From CAVXTT01 sp963764685 (GTDB taxonomy: Bacteria > Bacteroidota > Ignavibacteria > Ignavibacteriales > Ignavibacteriaceae), in assembly GCA_963764685.1 (NCBI GenBank), contig CAVXTT010000018.1, positions 265,402 to 329,401 of the forward strand: DNA of 64,000 bases, written 5' to 3'. The translations under genes were made by a program, and so were the position numbers. This document shows, in pieces, positions 39,469 through 49,254 of the stretch. The notes beneath the pieces were generated by a model that saw nothing but the letters and a program-made list of their open reading frames with translations, was not told the DNA's origin and did not search any database. The number at the start of each line of letters is the position of its first letter. The first letter of the stretch is position 1.

Positions 39469-39484
39469 TTAATACTCCGGTCAA

Positions 39485-40453
39485 TTATTTTATCTTGTTT
39501 ATTTCTTCTGTCAATGCAGGTAGTATTTCAAAAATATCTCCTGCAATTCCATAATCTGCAATACTAAAAATGGGTGCATCTTTATCTTTATTTATTGCCA
39601 CAATATATTTTGAGGAAGACATTCCTGCAAGGTGCTGAATCGCACCTGAAATTCCGCAGGCAACATATAAGTGTGGGGGATACTGTCTTACCTGTTTGTC
39701 CAACCTGCTCACTGTGAGGTCTCCATCCGGCATCAACAACTGCCCGTGATGCACCGACTGCAGCGCCTAATGCATCAGCAAGTTTTTCAACAAGATGAAA
39801 GTTTTCCGGTCCCTTTAATCCTCTTCCGCCTGATACAATTATATCAGCTTCGGCAACATCCAGTTTACCTTCAGATTTTTTGAATCTCAACTACTTTGGT
39901 TTTCAGATTTGGATTATCAACTGATTTTTCAATTATATTCAGCTTCTGACCATCTACAGGAACCGGTTTGAATACATTTGGTCTGATAGTCAGGATTTTA
40001 ATATCAGTATTAAATTTTAATTCCATTAATGCTTTACCGGCAAACACAGGACGGGTGAATATCAACTCTCCTCCGTTATTTGCAATATCTACACAGTCAA
40101 TTATGCAGCCGGCATTCAACTTTACAGAAATTCTGGGAGCCAGATCTTTCCCTAAAGAGGAATTTGAAAAAATAATAGTATTCTACAGGAAGTGATGCTG
40201 CAAAATCAAGGAGTATATCTCTGTAAGCTGTGGGGGAATAAAGCTCAAGATCTTTATGCTTAAAGAAAGTTACTTTATCTATTCCATATTTTTCAATTTC
40301 ATTTAAATTATCGACACTGCTTCCGATTACAACTGCTTCCGCATCCAGACCAAGGATACCGGAAAGGAACTTTGCTCTGGAAACAACTTCGTATGCTGAT
40401 CTTTTTAATTTATTTTCACGCTGTTCAAGAAAGGCTATTATCTTATTTGCCAT
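39485..40453 (-). pseudogene. etfA: Electron transfer flavoprotein alpha subunit, three frameshifts
   Basis: Four frames together encode one complete EtfA of about 322 residues: NKIIAFLEQRENKLKRSAYEVVSRAKFL (start), then NAGCIIDCVDIANNGGELIFTRP, then ADIIVSGGRGLKGPENFHLVEKLADALGAAVGASRAVVDAGW, then HLYVACGISGAIQHLAGM..IVAINKDKDAPIFSIADYGIAGD with the FAD-binding residues. Shifts lie at about 40180, in a T6 run at 39886-39891 (five would be in frame) and in a G5 run at 39675-39679 (four would be in frame). Sequencing indels are the likely cause, since etfB 8 bp upstream is intact. The heterodimer carries electrons from acyl-CoA-type dehydrogenases to the quinone pool. Confidence 0.88.
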
Positions 40454-40461
40454 TAAATCTC

Positions 40462-41208
40462 CTAAATTACTTTTGCTTCTTCGTGTAGTAGAGTTACCAG
40501 TTCACGCACCGCAGATACATCAGTTCCGATTATTCGCCCCGGCTTTTTTGGAGGCGGGGTTTTCAACTTCAGGATATTCACTCTATTTGAGCCGGTAAGT
40601 GCATCTTTTTCCTCAATAACCTTCTTCTTCGCTGCCATTATACCTTTAAGTGAAGCATATCTTGGTTCATTGAGACCTTTTTGTGCAGTAATAACTGCCG
40701 GAAGTTCTGATTCAACTATTTCTTTTCCTCCCTCCGTTTCTCTTTCAGCGGTTATTTTATTTCCTTCTATATTAAGCTTTACAACAACAGTAATACAATT
40801 ATAACTTAGCATCTCTGCGGTAAGCTGCCCGGTAATAGAATTATCAAAATCAACAGATTGTTTCCCAAAAAGTATCAGATCATAAGAGTTCTTTTTAAGC
40901 TCCTCAGCCAGGGAGTTAGCAACCATATAACTATCGGGAACAGCATTAGTTTTTAGAAGTATCCCATTATCTGCCCCCATTGCAAGTGCTTTTCGAATAG
41001 ATTCTTTGTTACTCTCTCCGCCAACACTGTAAATATTAACTTCACCTCCCGCCTTTTCTTTTATTTTTAGGGCTTCTTCTACGGCAAATTCATCATACGG
41101 ATTAAGTATAAATGTTACTCCGGCGGGGTCAATCGATTTTGCATCCTGTGAAATTTTAATCTTTGTGGCTGTGTCAGGAACATAGCTTACACATACCGCT
41201 ATCTTCAT
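40462..41208 (-). CDS. etfB: Electron transfer flavoprotein beta subunit
   Basis: 248 residues, normal for EtfB. It opens with KIAVCVSYVPDTATKIKI, contains NPYDEFAVEEALKIKE, the AMP-binding ALAMGADNGILLKT and VDFDNSITGQLTAEML segments, and the subunit-contact AVITAQKGLNEPRYASLKGIMAAKKK. It pairs with EtfA, encoded 8 bp downstream. Confidence 0.95.
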   Translation of the reverse strand: MKIAVCVSYVPDTATKIKISQDAKSIDPAGVTFILNPYDEFAVEEALKIKEKAGGEVNIYSVGGESNKESIRKALAMGADNGILLKTNAVPDSYMVANSLAEELKKNSYDLILFGKQSVDFDNSITGQLTAEMLSYNCITVVVKLNIEGNKITAERETEGGKEIVESELPAVITAQKGLNEPRYASLKGIMAAKKKVIEEKDALTGSNRVNILKLKTPPPKKPGRIIGTDVSAVRELVTLLHEEAKVI

Positions 41209-41434
41209 TCAGATTCCTCCGTTAATTGGTATAATCAAGTTGAAAAATATACTCATAGAGGCTTATAAAATCAAACTTTACTGCCAGGGATCACCGAAGC
41301 AGTAGAATACATTTTCTATCCTTTAATGTTAATTTCCTGATCAAATTATTCCTCAAAAAGTGCGTTAATAATTAGATTTCTTATTTTTTAATTAATAAAT
41401 ATTTTTTATGTTCAGTCAGTAATAATCGGGAAAT

Positions 41435-41725
41435 ATGAAACTACAACAGCAGGATCTGCCTGAACTTGAGATAACGAATGAAGAAGATACTTCTGACCTT
41501 AATGCAAACAGGGTTATCTTGTATAATGATGAATGGCATACATTTGATGAAGTTATAGTCCAGCTGATAAAAGCAATCAGTTGTACTTTCGAAACGGCGA
41601 GAGATTTTGCTTTTGAGGTTCATGTTAAAGGTAAAGCAATCGTATACAGCGGGACAATGAATGAATGCCTTAGGGTAAGTGCTGTATTGGAAGAGATTGC
41701 CCTGAATACCCAGATTATTACTTAA
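41435..41725 (+). CDS. clpS: ClpS, adaptor of the ClpAP protease
   Basis: 96 residues. The core NRVILYNDEWHTFDEVIVQLIKAISCTFETARDFAFEVHVKGKAIVYSGTMNECLRVSAVLEEIALNTQI follows the ClpS fold with the ND pair that binds N-degron amino groups. A flexible acidic N-terminus of about 25 residues precedes it. It delivers N-end-rule substrates to ClpA or ClpC. It is a single-gene unit. Confidence 0.93.
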   Translation: MKLQQQDLPELEITNEEDTSDLNANRVILYNDEWHTFDEVIVQLIKAISCTFETARDFAFEVHVKGKAIVYSGTMNECLRVSAVLEEIALNTQIIT

Positions 41726-41763
41726 TTGGCTCAATAACCAACCTTAATAGTTTAAAAAAAGAA

Positions 41764-41789
41764 ACAGACGACCGGATCCGGTCGTGTGT
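41764..41789. terminator. Hairpin after clpS with CCGGATCCGG core
   Basis: The 18-bp perfect palindrome ACGACCGGATCCGGTCGT (41768-41785) extends by ACA/TGT around one mismatch. It lies 38 bp after the clpS stop. The T-rich side lies on the minus strand, so it is at best a weak terminator for clpS. The CCGGATCCGG core also occurs in the hairpin at 12078-12087. Confidence 0.5.
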
Positions 41790-41884
41790 CCATATTTTAC
41801 TTATTATATTACTATATATTTGTGAATTATTAACTTATTGAAACTTTTCATCCCATTATAAGGTTAAATAAAATAAACAAAGCT

Positions 41885-43732
41885 ATGACAAAAAACGTTT
41901 TAGAATTAAATGATGTAACTGTAAGATTTGCCGGAGACTCCGGCGACGGAATGCAGTTGACAGGATCCCAGTTTACCAATTCAACTGCTCTGGTTGGAAA
42001 TGATCTGAGCACATTGCCAGATTACCCTGCCGAGATCAGAGCTCCTGCCGGAACTTTATATGGAGTCAGCGGCTTCCAGCTTCATTTCTCAAGCAGTGAT
42101 ATTCATACGCCTGGAGATGCACCGGACGTTCTTGTAGCAATGAACCCTGCTGCGTTAAAGATTAATCTAAAAGATCTTAAGCCGAACGCACTTATTATTG
42201 TGAATATTAATGCTTTTGATCTTAAGAATTTGAGACTCGCCGGGTATGAAAGTAATCCTTTAGAAGATGAAACACTTGATGGATATAATGTTTTTAAAGT
42301 TCCTTTGAGCCATTTAACATCCACGGCACTTGAGGGGAGTGGTTTATCAGCTAAAGAAATTTCCAGGAGTAAAAACTTTTTTGCACTGGGTATGATGTAT
42401 TGGCTCTACTGCAGAGAATTGGAACCGACGATCGAATGGATTAAGAGCAAGTTTAAGAGCACGCCTTTAATTGCATCTGCTAATGAAACTGTTCTTAAAG
42501 CCGGGTATTATTTTGGTGAGAATACTGAAATCTTTACAGTACGTTACCAGGTAAGTCCTGCAAAACTTCAGCCCGGTACCTACAGGAGCATCTCAGGAAA
42601 TGAAGCTCTGGCATTTGGATTTTTAACAGCTTCTGTGAAATCGGGAGTACCATTATTTCTTGGCTCATACCCGATTACCCCTGCCTCCGATATTCTGCAC
42701 GAATTAAGTAAGTATAAAAATTTTGGTGTACGGACATTCCAGGCGGAAGATGAGATTGCTGCCATAACGGCTGCATTGGGTGCTGCATATTCAGGTGCAA
42801 TTGGAATAACTTCAACAAGTGGTCCCGGGGTTGCACTTAAGACCGAGACAATTGGTCTTGCGGTAATGACTGAACTTCCCTTGATTATAATTGATGTTCA
42901 GAGAGGCGGTCCAAGTACCGGCTTACCCACTAAAACAGAGCAGGCAGATCTTCTGCAGGCAGTCTATGGAAGAAATAGTGAGGCCCCTGTAATAGTTATT
43001 GCCCCTGCTACTCCTGCTGACTGTTTTAATATGGCACTGCAGGCAGTAAAACTTTCCATTAAATATATGGTCCCGGTAATATATTTATCCGATGGATACC
43101 TGGCTAATGGAGCCGAGCCCTGGAGAGTACCCGAGCCCGATAGTATTCCACCCATTGAAGTAAAATTCAGGACAGAGGCGGAAGGTTTCTATCCTTACCA
43201 GCGTGATGAAAATTTATCCCGCCCCTGGGCATTACCCGGCACGCCAGGGCTGGAACATAGAATAGGAGGGCTGGAGAAATCAAACCTTACTGGAAATGTA
43301 AACTATGATCCTGAGAATCACGAATTTATGGTAAGATTAAGAGCTCAGAAAGTAAAAAATGCAGAGAATGATATTCCTTTGCTTGAAGTTGAGGGAGACG
43401 AGGATGCTGAACTGCTTGTTGTAGGATGGGGCAGTACTTTTGGAGCTATCACAGAAGCAGTCAACAGGTTAAGAGCAAACGGCTTTAAAGTAGCTCAAAC
43501 TCATTTAAGGTATCTAAATCCGCTTCCCAGGAATACCGGTGAAGTTTTAAAGAGATATAAGAAAATATTATGCCCCGAGATAAATATGGGGCAGCTTGCC
43601 AAAATTTTAAGACACGAATTTCTTGCTGATGTTGAACCATTTAATAAAATACAGGGATTACCTTTCAAGTCTTCCGAAATAGAAACTAAAATAGAAAAAA
43701 TGCTTGGAGTAAAGAGCAATGGCAGAAACTAA
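41885..43732 (+). CDS. korA: 2-oxoacid:ferredoxin oxidoreductase alpha subunit (fused gamma-alpha, KorA type)
   Basis: 615 residues. The N-terminal gamma domain (about 1-190) has RFAGDSGDGMQLTGSQFT and LPDYPAEIRAPAG. The alpha domain has GNEALAFGFLTASVKSGVPLFLGSYPITPASDILHEL, FQAEDEIAAITAALGAAYSGAIGITSTSGPG and DVQRGGPSTGLPTKTEQADL. This gamma-alpha fusion with a separate beta subunit is the KorAB type, which interconverts 2-oxoglutarate and succinyl-CoA with ferredoxin. Other 2-oxoacids cannot be excluded. It overlaps the beta gene by 14 bp. Confidence 0.88.
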   Translation: MTKNVLELNDVTVRFAGDSGDGMQLTGSQFTNSTALVGNDLSTLPDYPAEIRAPAGTLYGVSGFQLHFSSSDIHTPGDAPDVLVAMNPAALKINLKDLKPNALIIVNINAFDLKNLRLAGYESNPLEDETLDGYNVFKVPLSHLTSTALEGSGLSAKEISRSKNFFALGMMYWLYCRELEPTIEWIKSKFKSTPLIASANETVLKAGYYFGENTEIFTVRYQVSPAKLQPGTYRSISGNEALAFGFLTASVKSGVPLFLGSYPITPASDILHELSKYKNFGVRTFQAEDEIAAITAALGAAYSGAIGITSTSGPGVALKTETIGLAVMTELPLIIIDVQRGGPSTGLPTKTEQADLLQAVYGRNSEAPVIVIAPATPADCFNMALQAVKLSIKYMVPVIYLSDGYLANGAEPWRVPEPDSIPPIEVKFRTEAEGFYPYQRDENLSRPWALPGTPGLEHRIGGLEKSNLTGNVNYDPENHEFMVRLRAQKVKNAENDIPLLEVEGDEDAELLVVGWGSTFGAITEAVNRLRANGFKVAQTHLRYLNPLPRNTGEVLKRYKKILCPEINMGQLAKILRHEFLADVEPFNKIQGLPFKSSEIETKIEKMLGVKSNGRN

Positions 43733-44747
43733 TATTGAACAAAAATACAGCGCAAAGGATTACTCATCCAATCAGGATGTGAGATGGTGTCCCGGCTGCG
43801 GAGATTACTCAATTCTTGCACAAATGCAGAGAGTATCACCCGACCTGGGAATTAAAAAAGAGAATTTTGTATGGGTATCCGGAATAGGCTGTGCCTCCCG
43901 GTTTCCGTATTATATGAACACGTTTGGACTGCACGGTATCCACGGAAGAGCTCCTGCAATAGCCAGCGGTATTAAAATAAATAATCCCGCTCTCTCTGTT
44001 TGGGTTGCTACCGGGGATGGTGATCTGCTGAGTATCGGGGGTAATCATTTTATTCATACCTGCAGAAGAAATATTGACATAAAAATTCTTTTATTTAATA
44101 ACAGGATATATGGACTTACTAAAGGACAATATTCACCCACATCCGAAAAAGGGAAAAAAACGAAGAGCACTCCATTCGGCAGTGTTGATTATCCCTTTAA
44201 TCCATTAACTCTTGCTATAGGTGCCGGAGCAACTTTCGTTGCAAGAAGTCTCGATCGGGATCCTAAACATCTCCAGGTAGTTATGAAAAGAGCAGCGGAG
44301 CATAAAGGAACTGCATTCATCGAAATATTTCAGAACTGTAATATTTTTAATGACGGGGCTTTTGAACTTCTTACAGAAAAGGATACAAAAGCCGATAATG
44401 TTGTTGTACTCGAACACGGCAAGCCACTGGTTTTCGGGAAAGAAAATAATAAGGGTATCAGGCTCAATGGATTAAAACCCGAAGTTGTAGATTTATCTGA
44501 AGGGAAGTTTTCTATTAATGATATTTGGGTACACGATGAGTTTGATGACGATAACACAAGGGCTAATATCATCGCTCAGTTTACAGAAAAAGAAGGCTTT
44601 CCTGCACCGATCGGAATTCTGAAACAGGTAATTAAGCCTACATATGATGAGGAATTTCATCAGCAGATCAATAATATAAAAAAGAGCAAAGGAGAAGGAG
44701 ATCTTAGAAAGGTTCTCTTCAGCGGAAATATGTGGGATGTTAACTGA
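43719..44747 (+). CDS. korB: 2-oxoacid:ferredoxin oxidoreductase beta subunit (KorB type)
   Basis: 342 residues. The Fe-S Cys pair lies in RWCPGCGDYS (Cys24 and Cys27), with the third in GIGCASRFPYY. The TPP-binding motif is WVATGDGDLLSIGGNHFIH followed by NNRIYGLTKGQYSPTS. It binds thiamine diphosphate and a [4Fe-4S] cluster and forms the catalytic centre with KorA. With the nearby ferredoxin-free context, the electron partner is unknown. Confidence 0.9.
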   Translation: MAETNIEQKYSAKDYSSNQDVRWCPGCGDYSILAQMQRVSPDLGIKKENFVWVSGIGCASRFPYYMNTFGLHGIHGRAPAIASGIKINNPALSVWVATGDGDLLSIGGNHFIHTCRRNIDIKILLFNNRIYGLTKGQYSPTSEKGKKTKSTPFGSVDYPFNPLTLAIGAGATFVARSLDRDPKHLQVVMKRAAEHKGTAFIEIFQNCNIFNDGAFELLTEKDTKADNVVVLEHGKPLVFGKENNKGIRLNGLKPEVVDLSEGKFSINDIWVHDEFDDDNTRANIIAQFTEKEGFPAPIGILKQVIKPTYDEEFHQQINNIKKSKGEGDLRKVLFSGNMWDVN

Positions 44748-44812
44748 TCATACCTGGTTGACTGCATTGTTTAAACTGTAAAATTTCCTATTTTTTAACA
44801 TCAGCTTTTCAC

Positions 44813-44835
44813 GGGCTTGTAAAACGAGCCCTTTT
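44813..44835 (+). terminator. Terminator of the korAB operon
   Basis: GGGCT/AGCCC with G-C inner pairs around a TAAAA loop and TTTT after it (44832-44835), 65 bp after the korB stop. Confidence 0.75.
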
Positions 44836-44848
44836 CTATATTAATTAG

Positions 44849-45862
44849 ATGATAAATTTTCTACAATTACAAAAACTTTTAGAGGAAAATCACTCCTTTC
44901 TGCTTACTACTCATGTCAATCCTGATGCCGATGCCATTGGTTCCGAGATTGCTTTATATCAGATATTAAAGGCATTAGGCAAAGAAGTTTATATCGTTAA
45001 TCATAGTGCCACTCCTTATAATTTAGTCTTTCTTGATGTTGATCATAAAATTGAACAGTATGCCCCGGAAAAGCACTTAGATTTATTTAATAAAGTCGAC
45101 CTGCTTGTAGCGCTTGATTTTAATAATCCGGAGAGGATGGTTAGAATGATGAAGCCGTTCATAAGTTCAGCTAAAACAAAAATTTGTATAGACCATCATC
45201 AGGATTCAGGTACATTTGCCGATTATTATTTCACTGATACAGAATATAGTTCTACTGGCCATATCCTTTACGATCTCATTAAAAAAACGGGCATTGTAAA
45301 GTTAAAGTACGATACAGCGTATCCCATTTATGCCGCGATAATGACTGATACAGGGTCATTCCGTTTTGAAAGAACTACCCCGGGGCTGCATCTGATTATT
45401 GCAGAACTTTTACAGTATGGCGTTATTCCCGGTGAAGTCTTCGATAAGATTTATGATCAAAGCTTGTTCAGTAAAGTCAAACTTCTCGGCAAAGCGCTCG
45501 ATTCGATGCAGCTTTATGGTGAAAGCAAACAGATCAGTTATATGATCATTACTAAAGAAATGCTGCAGTCGACCGGAGCAATAGAATCGGATACTGACGG
45601 GTTTGTGAATTTTGGACTCTCCGTTCAATATGTAAAAATCGGACTACTTTTCATTGAACTGAATAATGGATTTAAAGTCAGCTTCCGCTCCAAAGGAAAT
45701 ATACCGGTTCATAAGCTGGCTGCTGAATATGGCGGAGGAGGACATTCAAATGCCTCCGGTGCAAGAATGCATAACAGTAATATTTATGATTATCTTTTTA
45801 ATATTTTAAAGAAGACGGAAGAGTATCTTGAACTCTATAAGGAAAACAATGTTAAAGCTTAA
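44849..45862 (+). CDS. nrnA: DHH/DHHA1 nanoRNase/PAP phosphatase (NrnA-like)
   Basis: 337 residues. DHH motifs in order: LTTHVNPDADAIGSEIAL, LLVALDFNNPERM, KICIDHHQDSGTFADYYFTD, ATG-side MTDTGSFRFERT, and the DHHA1 GGGGHSNASGARM near the C-terminus. It degrades 2-5-nt RNAs and may remove phosphate from pAp. Its 3' end overlaps the start of the M17 peptidase gene by 14 bp. Confidence 0.92.
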   Translation: MINFLQLQKLLEENHSFLLTTHVNPDADAIGSEIALYQILKALGKEVYIVNHSATPYNLVFLDVDHKIEQYAPEKHLDLFNKVDLLVALDFNNPERMVRMMKPFISSAKTKICIDHHQDSGTFADYYFTDTEYSSTGHILYDLIKKTGIVKLKYDTAYPIYAAIMTDTGSFRFERTTPGLHLIIAELLQYGVIPGEVFDKIYDQSLFSKVKLLGKALDSMQLYGESKQISYMIITKEMLQSTGAIESDTDGFVNFGLSVQYVKIGLLFIELNNGFKVSFRSKGNIPVHKLAAEYGGGGHSNASGARMHNSNIYDYLFNILKKTEEYLELYKENNVKA

Positions 45863-47355
45863 TGTAAAGTCAGGCGAACAAAAAATAAAATACAAGCAAT
45901 CCTCCCTGGGAGTAAAATTTCTGATTGAGGGAAAGAAGCTTAAAGATACATTGGATTCCCTTGAACAGATCTTTAATATTAAAATACCCGTCGCATCAGA
46001 AAGCATCCTTTCTTAAAGATGGCACCAGGATAAGAATGACCAAACCCGATGGGAAACCTGATGAGTTAGTGATCCTTAAAGTAAAAGTTAATGATTCATT
46101 CAATGCGGATTATTTCAGAAACTTAATGGCAGGGTTTCTCGAGGAGTTATCAAAGGAAGAAATATATTATCTGCACGTATTTATTCCAGAGTATGAAACA
46201 TTTAAAGACTACTATAAAGACGAGAATTATTATTATCAGACTTTTATAGAGGGATTGTATTACGGAAATTATGCATTTCAATACTACAAATCGGATAAAC
46301 AGCAGGATAAGGAATTAAATGTTCTTCTGTATGCAGATAATGAAGATAAGCTGTCTACTTCATTAAAGAATACCCTAAGAATTATGGAGGGTGTAAACTA
46401 TACCCGTGATCTGGAGAATGAACCCGGATCAGGTTTAACACCGCCTCTCCTTGCGAAAAGAATCTCTAAAGATCTGTCAAATAAAAATACTTCTGTTAAA
46501 ATATGGGATGAGAAGGAAATAAAACGAAGAGATATGGGAGGGTTATTAGGTGTCGGGAAGGGGAGTGATAATCCGCCGAGATTCATCATCATTGATTATA
46601 AACCTTCAGTGCAACGAAAGAAGACGAAAACTGTAGCACTTGTGGGTAAAGGAGTTACCTTCGATTCAGGCGGGATATCAATAAAGCCGGCACAGGAGAT
46701 GGGAGATATGAAAGCGGATATGTCAGGTGCCGCTGTTGTTGCCGGAACTATATTAACTGCTTCTTTAATGAATATGCCGCTCCGTATTATCGGGATTATT
46801 CCTTCGGCTGAAAATCTGCTCTCCGGTAAATCATACCGTCCCGGGGATATAATCAAAACAGCTTCGGGTAAAACAATTGAAGTAGAAAATACAGATGCTG
46901 AAGGAAGAATTATTCTTGCCGATGCATTAAACTACGCTTCCCGACAGAAGCCTGATTATATTATTGATCTTGCCACGCTAACCGGCGCATGTGTAGTCGC
47001 ACTGGGCAGCTTCACGGCAGGATTATTTACAAATGATAAATACCTCAGGGAAGTGATCTTTTCTTCCGGACAAAAAACTTATGAACGTGTATGGGAACTT
47101 CCACTATGGCAGGAATACGGGGAACTGATTAAAAGTGATGTAGCCGATATAAAGAATCTCGGAGGTAAGTGGGGAGGTGCAATTACTGCAGCAAAGTTCC
47201 TTGAACATTTCGTCGATAAAGAAATACCGTGGGCGCATCTCGATATTGCAGGACCGACTTTCCCCTCAAAAATGAATAATTACGATAAGAAATATATGAC
47301 CGGTTTCGGTGTAAGATTAATGATCGAGATACTCAACCGTATTAAGAACGACTGA
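45849..47355 (+). CDS. pepA: M17 leucyl aminopeptidase (one frameshift)
   Basis: ATG at 45849 (MLKLNVKSGEQKIKYKQSSLGVKFLIEGKKL) starts a frame that stops at 46016, while the catalytic part lies one base out of phase up to 47355. A shift at about 45995-46010 joins VASES to SFLKDGTRIRMTKPDG. The catalytic domain has the two-metal motifs VGKGVTFDSGGISIKPAQEMGDMKADMSGAA and NTDAEGRIILADALNYA, and the bicarbonate-binding Arg in DAEGR. The full length is about 502 residues, the normal M17 size. It acts as a hexameric cytosolic peptidase that finishes peptide breakdown. Confidence 0.9.
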
Positions 47356-48040
47356 CGATCTCCCCATCCTTCATTTCATAAACTATGTCCGCAAGACTCA
47401 TTAGTTCTTTGTTATGTGTTACAATGACTAATGTCTTATTCAAATTATTCCTCAGATCAACAAAGAGCTCATTTATTATCTGGCTATTAGCAGAATCAAG
47501 ATTACCTGTCGGTTCATCGGCAAGTATTATTGATGGATCGTTAGATAAAGCACGGGCTACTGCGATCCGCTGCTGCTCTCCTCCTGATAAAGCTGCAGGT
47601 TTATGATCGAGACGCTCAGCCAGTCCTACTAATGTCAATAATTCCTTCCCTTTTTCGGCAGCCTTACTGAATTTATTTCCAGCTATCATAAGTGGAATTG
47701 CAACATTTTCCAATGCCGTAAATTCAGGCAGCAGGTGATGGAACTGGAAAACAAACCCGATGTTCCTGTTTCTGAATTTAGCAAGTTTCTCATCCGACAT
47801 TCTGAATATTTCCTTCCCTTCAAAAATAACCTTCCCGCTGTCCGGACGATCAAGTCCTCCCAGAAGATGAAGAAGAGTACTTTTGCCTGCACCCGAAGCC
47901 CCGACAATAACATAGATCTTATTCCTTGAGATATTCAGATCTACCGATTTTAACACTTCAAGTCTGACCTTCTTTTCTGTCTGAAAACTTTTCTTTACAG
48001 ATTCCGCTTGTAATATTAAATCGTTTGTGTTCATTCCCAT
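47342..48040 (-). CDS. lolD: LolD, ATPase of the lipoprotein exporter
   Basis: 232 residues. Walker A GASGAGKST at 47-55, Q-loop FVFQFHHLLPEFTALENV, signature LSGGEQQRIAVARAL, Walker B IILADEPTG and the H-loop VTHN. The FQFHHLLPEF segment is typical of LolD. It powers release of lipoproteins from the inner membrane with the two permease genes upstream, and its start overlaps the second permease by 10 bp. It converges with pepA with 14 bp of overlap. Confidence 0.9.
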   Translation of the reverse strand: MGMNTNDLILQAESVKKSFQTEKKVRLEVLKSVDLNISRNKIYVIVGASGAGKSTLLHLLGGLDRPDSGKVIFEGKEIFRMSDEKLAKFRNRNIGFVFQFHHLLPEFTALENVAIPLMIAGNKFSKAAEKGKELLTLVGLAERLDHKPAALSGGEQQRIAVARALSNDPSIILADEPTGNLDSANSQIINELFVDLRNNLNKTLVIVTHNKELMSLADIVYEMKDGEIVSRS

Positions 48041-49254
48041 TTGATAGCCTCAATCGGATTTATTTTAGCGGCACGCTTTGCCGGATAAAGGGATGCAAGA
48101 AATGTAAGCAGCATTGATGCACCTGTAATAAAAAAGAAATCAGAGAATCTCATTTCCAACGGCAGTGAATCAATCTTGTATTGTGAAGGATCGAGAGGAT
48201 ATATATTATATTGCAGCTGCAGGAAGCAAACAAGGTAACCAAGAAACACTCCCGCGAGGGTTCCAAGTATCCCGATAAATATTCCTTCGAACATAAAGAT
48301 CTTCAAAATTGAATTCTCCTCTGCGCCTGCTGATCTTAATACACCAATGTCTCTTCTTTTTTCTATTACTGACATCGAGAGCGATCCTAAAATATTGAAG
48401 GTGGCCACAGCAATTATAAGGCAGAGAATTATATAAGCCGACCATCTTTCGATCTTCATAACTGAAAACAGATCCCGGTGAAAATCATACCAGGTACTGA
48501 TTGAATAAACTTTTTTATCCAATGTTTTTTCAAGTTCATCCTTCACATCAAACGAATCATCAATGTCATCCAGCCTGATTTCATACCCCTGTATTTTGGA
48601 ATTAAAGCCCAGAAGCCGCTGGGCAGGATGTATCCCGCAGAAAACAAGAGATGCATCGTATTCATTGTTATTTGAAAGATAAATCCCGCTGACAATAAAT
48701 TGCTGTGTATTGGGAAGTGAGAATTGAGTAATTGCAGTTTCAATTCCTGCAGGTGAAACCAGGAGTATTGTATCCCCGGTAATAACCTGCATCCGGTCAG
48801 CAAGAACCAGCCCTATGAGTATTTTGGGAATACCTTCCTCTGAAACATTAAGTTCACCAAGCTTTAAGGATGATGCGATATTGTATACCTCTTCGCCGGT
48901 TTTATCGGTTATCCCTTTCAGGTTGATGACCTGTGTCAGTTCCTTTCTATATATAAGAACCTTACCGCTCACGAAAGGAGTGTAACTTGTTACTCCTTTA
49001 ATAGTTTTTAAAGCCGATGCAATTGTTTGTTCATTCCCTTCGGGGGAAATAATTTCAACCCGAAGATGGGGATCAAGATTAAGCAGCAGGTCTGTTACCA
49101 GGCTACCAAACCCATTAAATACTGATAACACTACAATCAATGCAGCCACACCAATTGTAATTCCCGCAATTGATATAAATGAGATAATGGTAATGAAATT
49201 TATCTTGTGACGCGACAGCAGGTATCTCTTTGCAATAAATGATTCAAAATTCAT
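48031..49254 (-). CDS. LolC/LolE-family permease 2
   Basis: 407 residues. It begins with FIAKRYLLSRHKINFITIISFISIAGITIGVAALIVVLSVFNGF, the first helix of LolCE, followed by a MacB-type periplasmic domain (about 50-270), three C-terminal helices and IGVLRSAGAEENSILKIFMFEGIFIGILGTLAGVFLG. With lolD and permease 1 it forms an inner-membrane LolCDE-like complex. It overlaps permease 1 by 4 bp. Confidence 0.9.
   Translation of the reverse strand: MNFESFIAKRYLLSRHKINFITIISFISIAGITIGVAALIVVLSVFNGFGSLVTDLLLNLDPHLRVEIISPEGNEQTIASALKTIKGVTSYTPFVSGKVLIYRKELTQVINLKGITDKTGEEVYNIASSLKLGELNVSEEGIPKILIGLVLADRMQVITGDTILLVSPAGIETAITQFSLPNTQQFIVSGIYLSNNNEYDASLVFCGIHPAQRLLGFNSKIQGYEIRLDDIDDSFDVKDELEKTLDKKVYSISTWYDFHRDLFSVMKIERWSAYIILCLIIAVATFNILGSLSMSVIEKRRDIGVLRSAGAEENSILKIFMFEGIFIGILGTLAGVFLGYLVCFLQLQYNIYPLDPSQYKIDSLPLEMRFSDFFFITGASMLLTFLASLYPAKRAAKINPIEAIKWE

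Noticed and set aside
39485..40453. Programmed ribosomal frameshifting in etfA and other genes
   Set aside because: No slippery-site plus stem pattern is seen, the sites differ between genes, and several genes need two or more shifts. Sequence error explains all of them.
41766..41785. Clear intrinsic terminator for clpS
   Set aside because: The stem is strong, but no T-run follows on the plus strand, so it is listed only as a weak terminator or hairpin.
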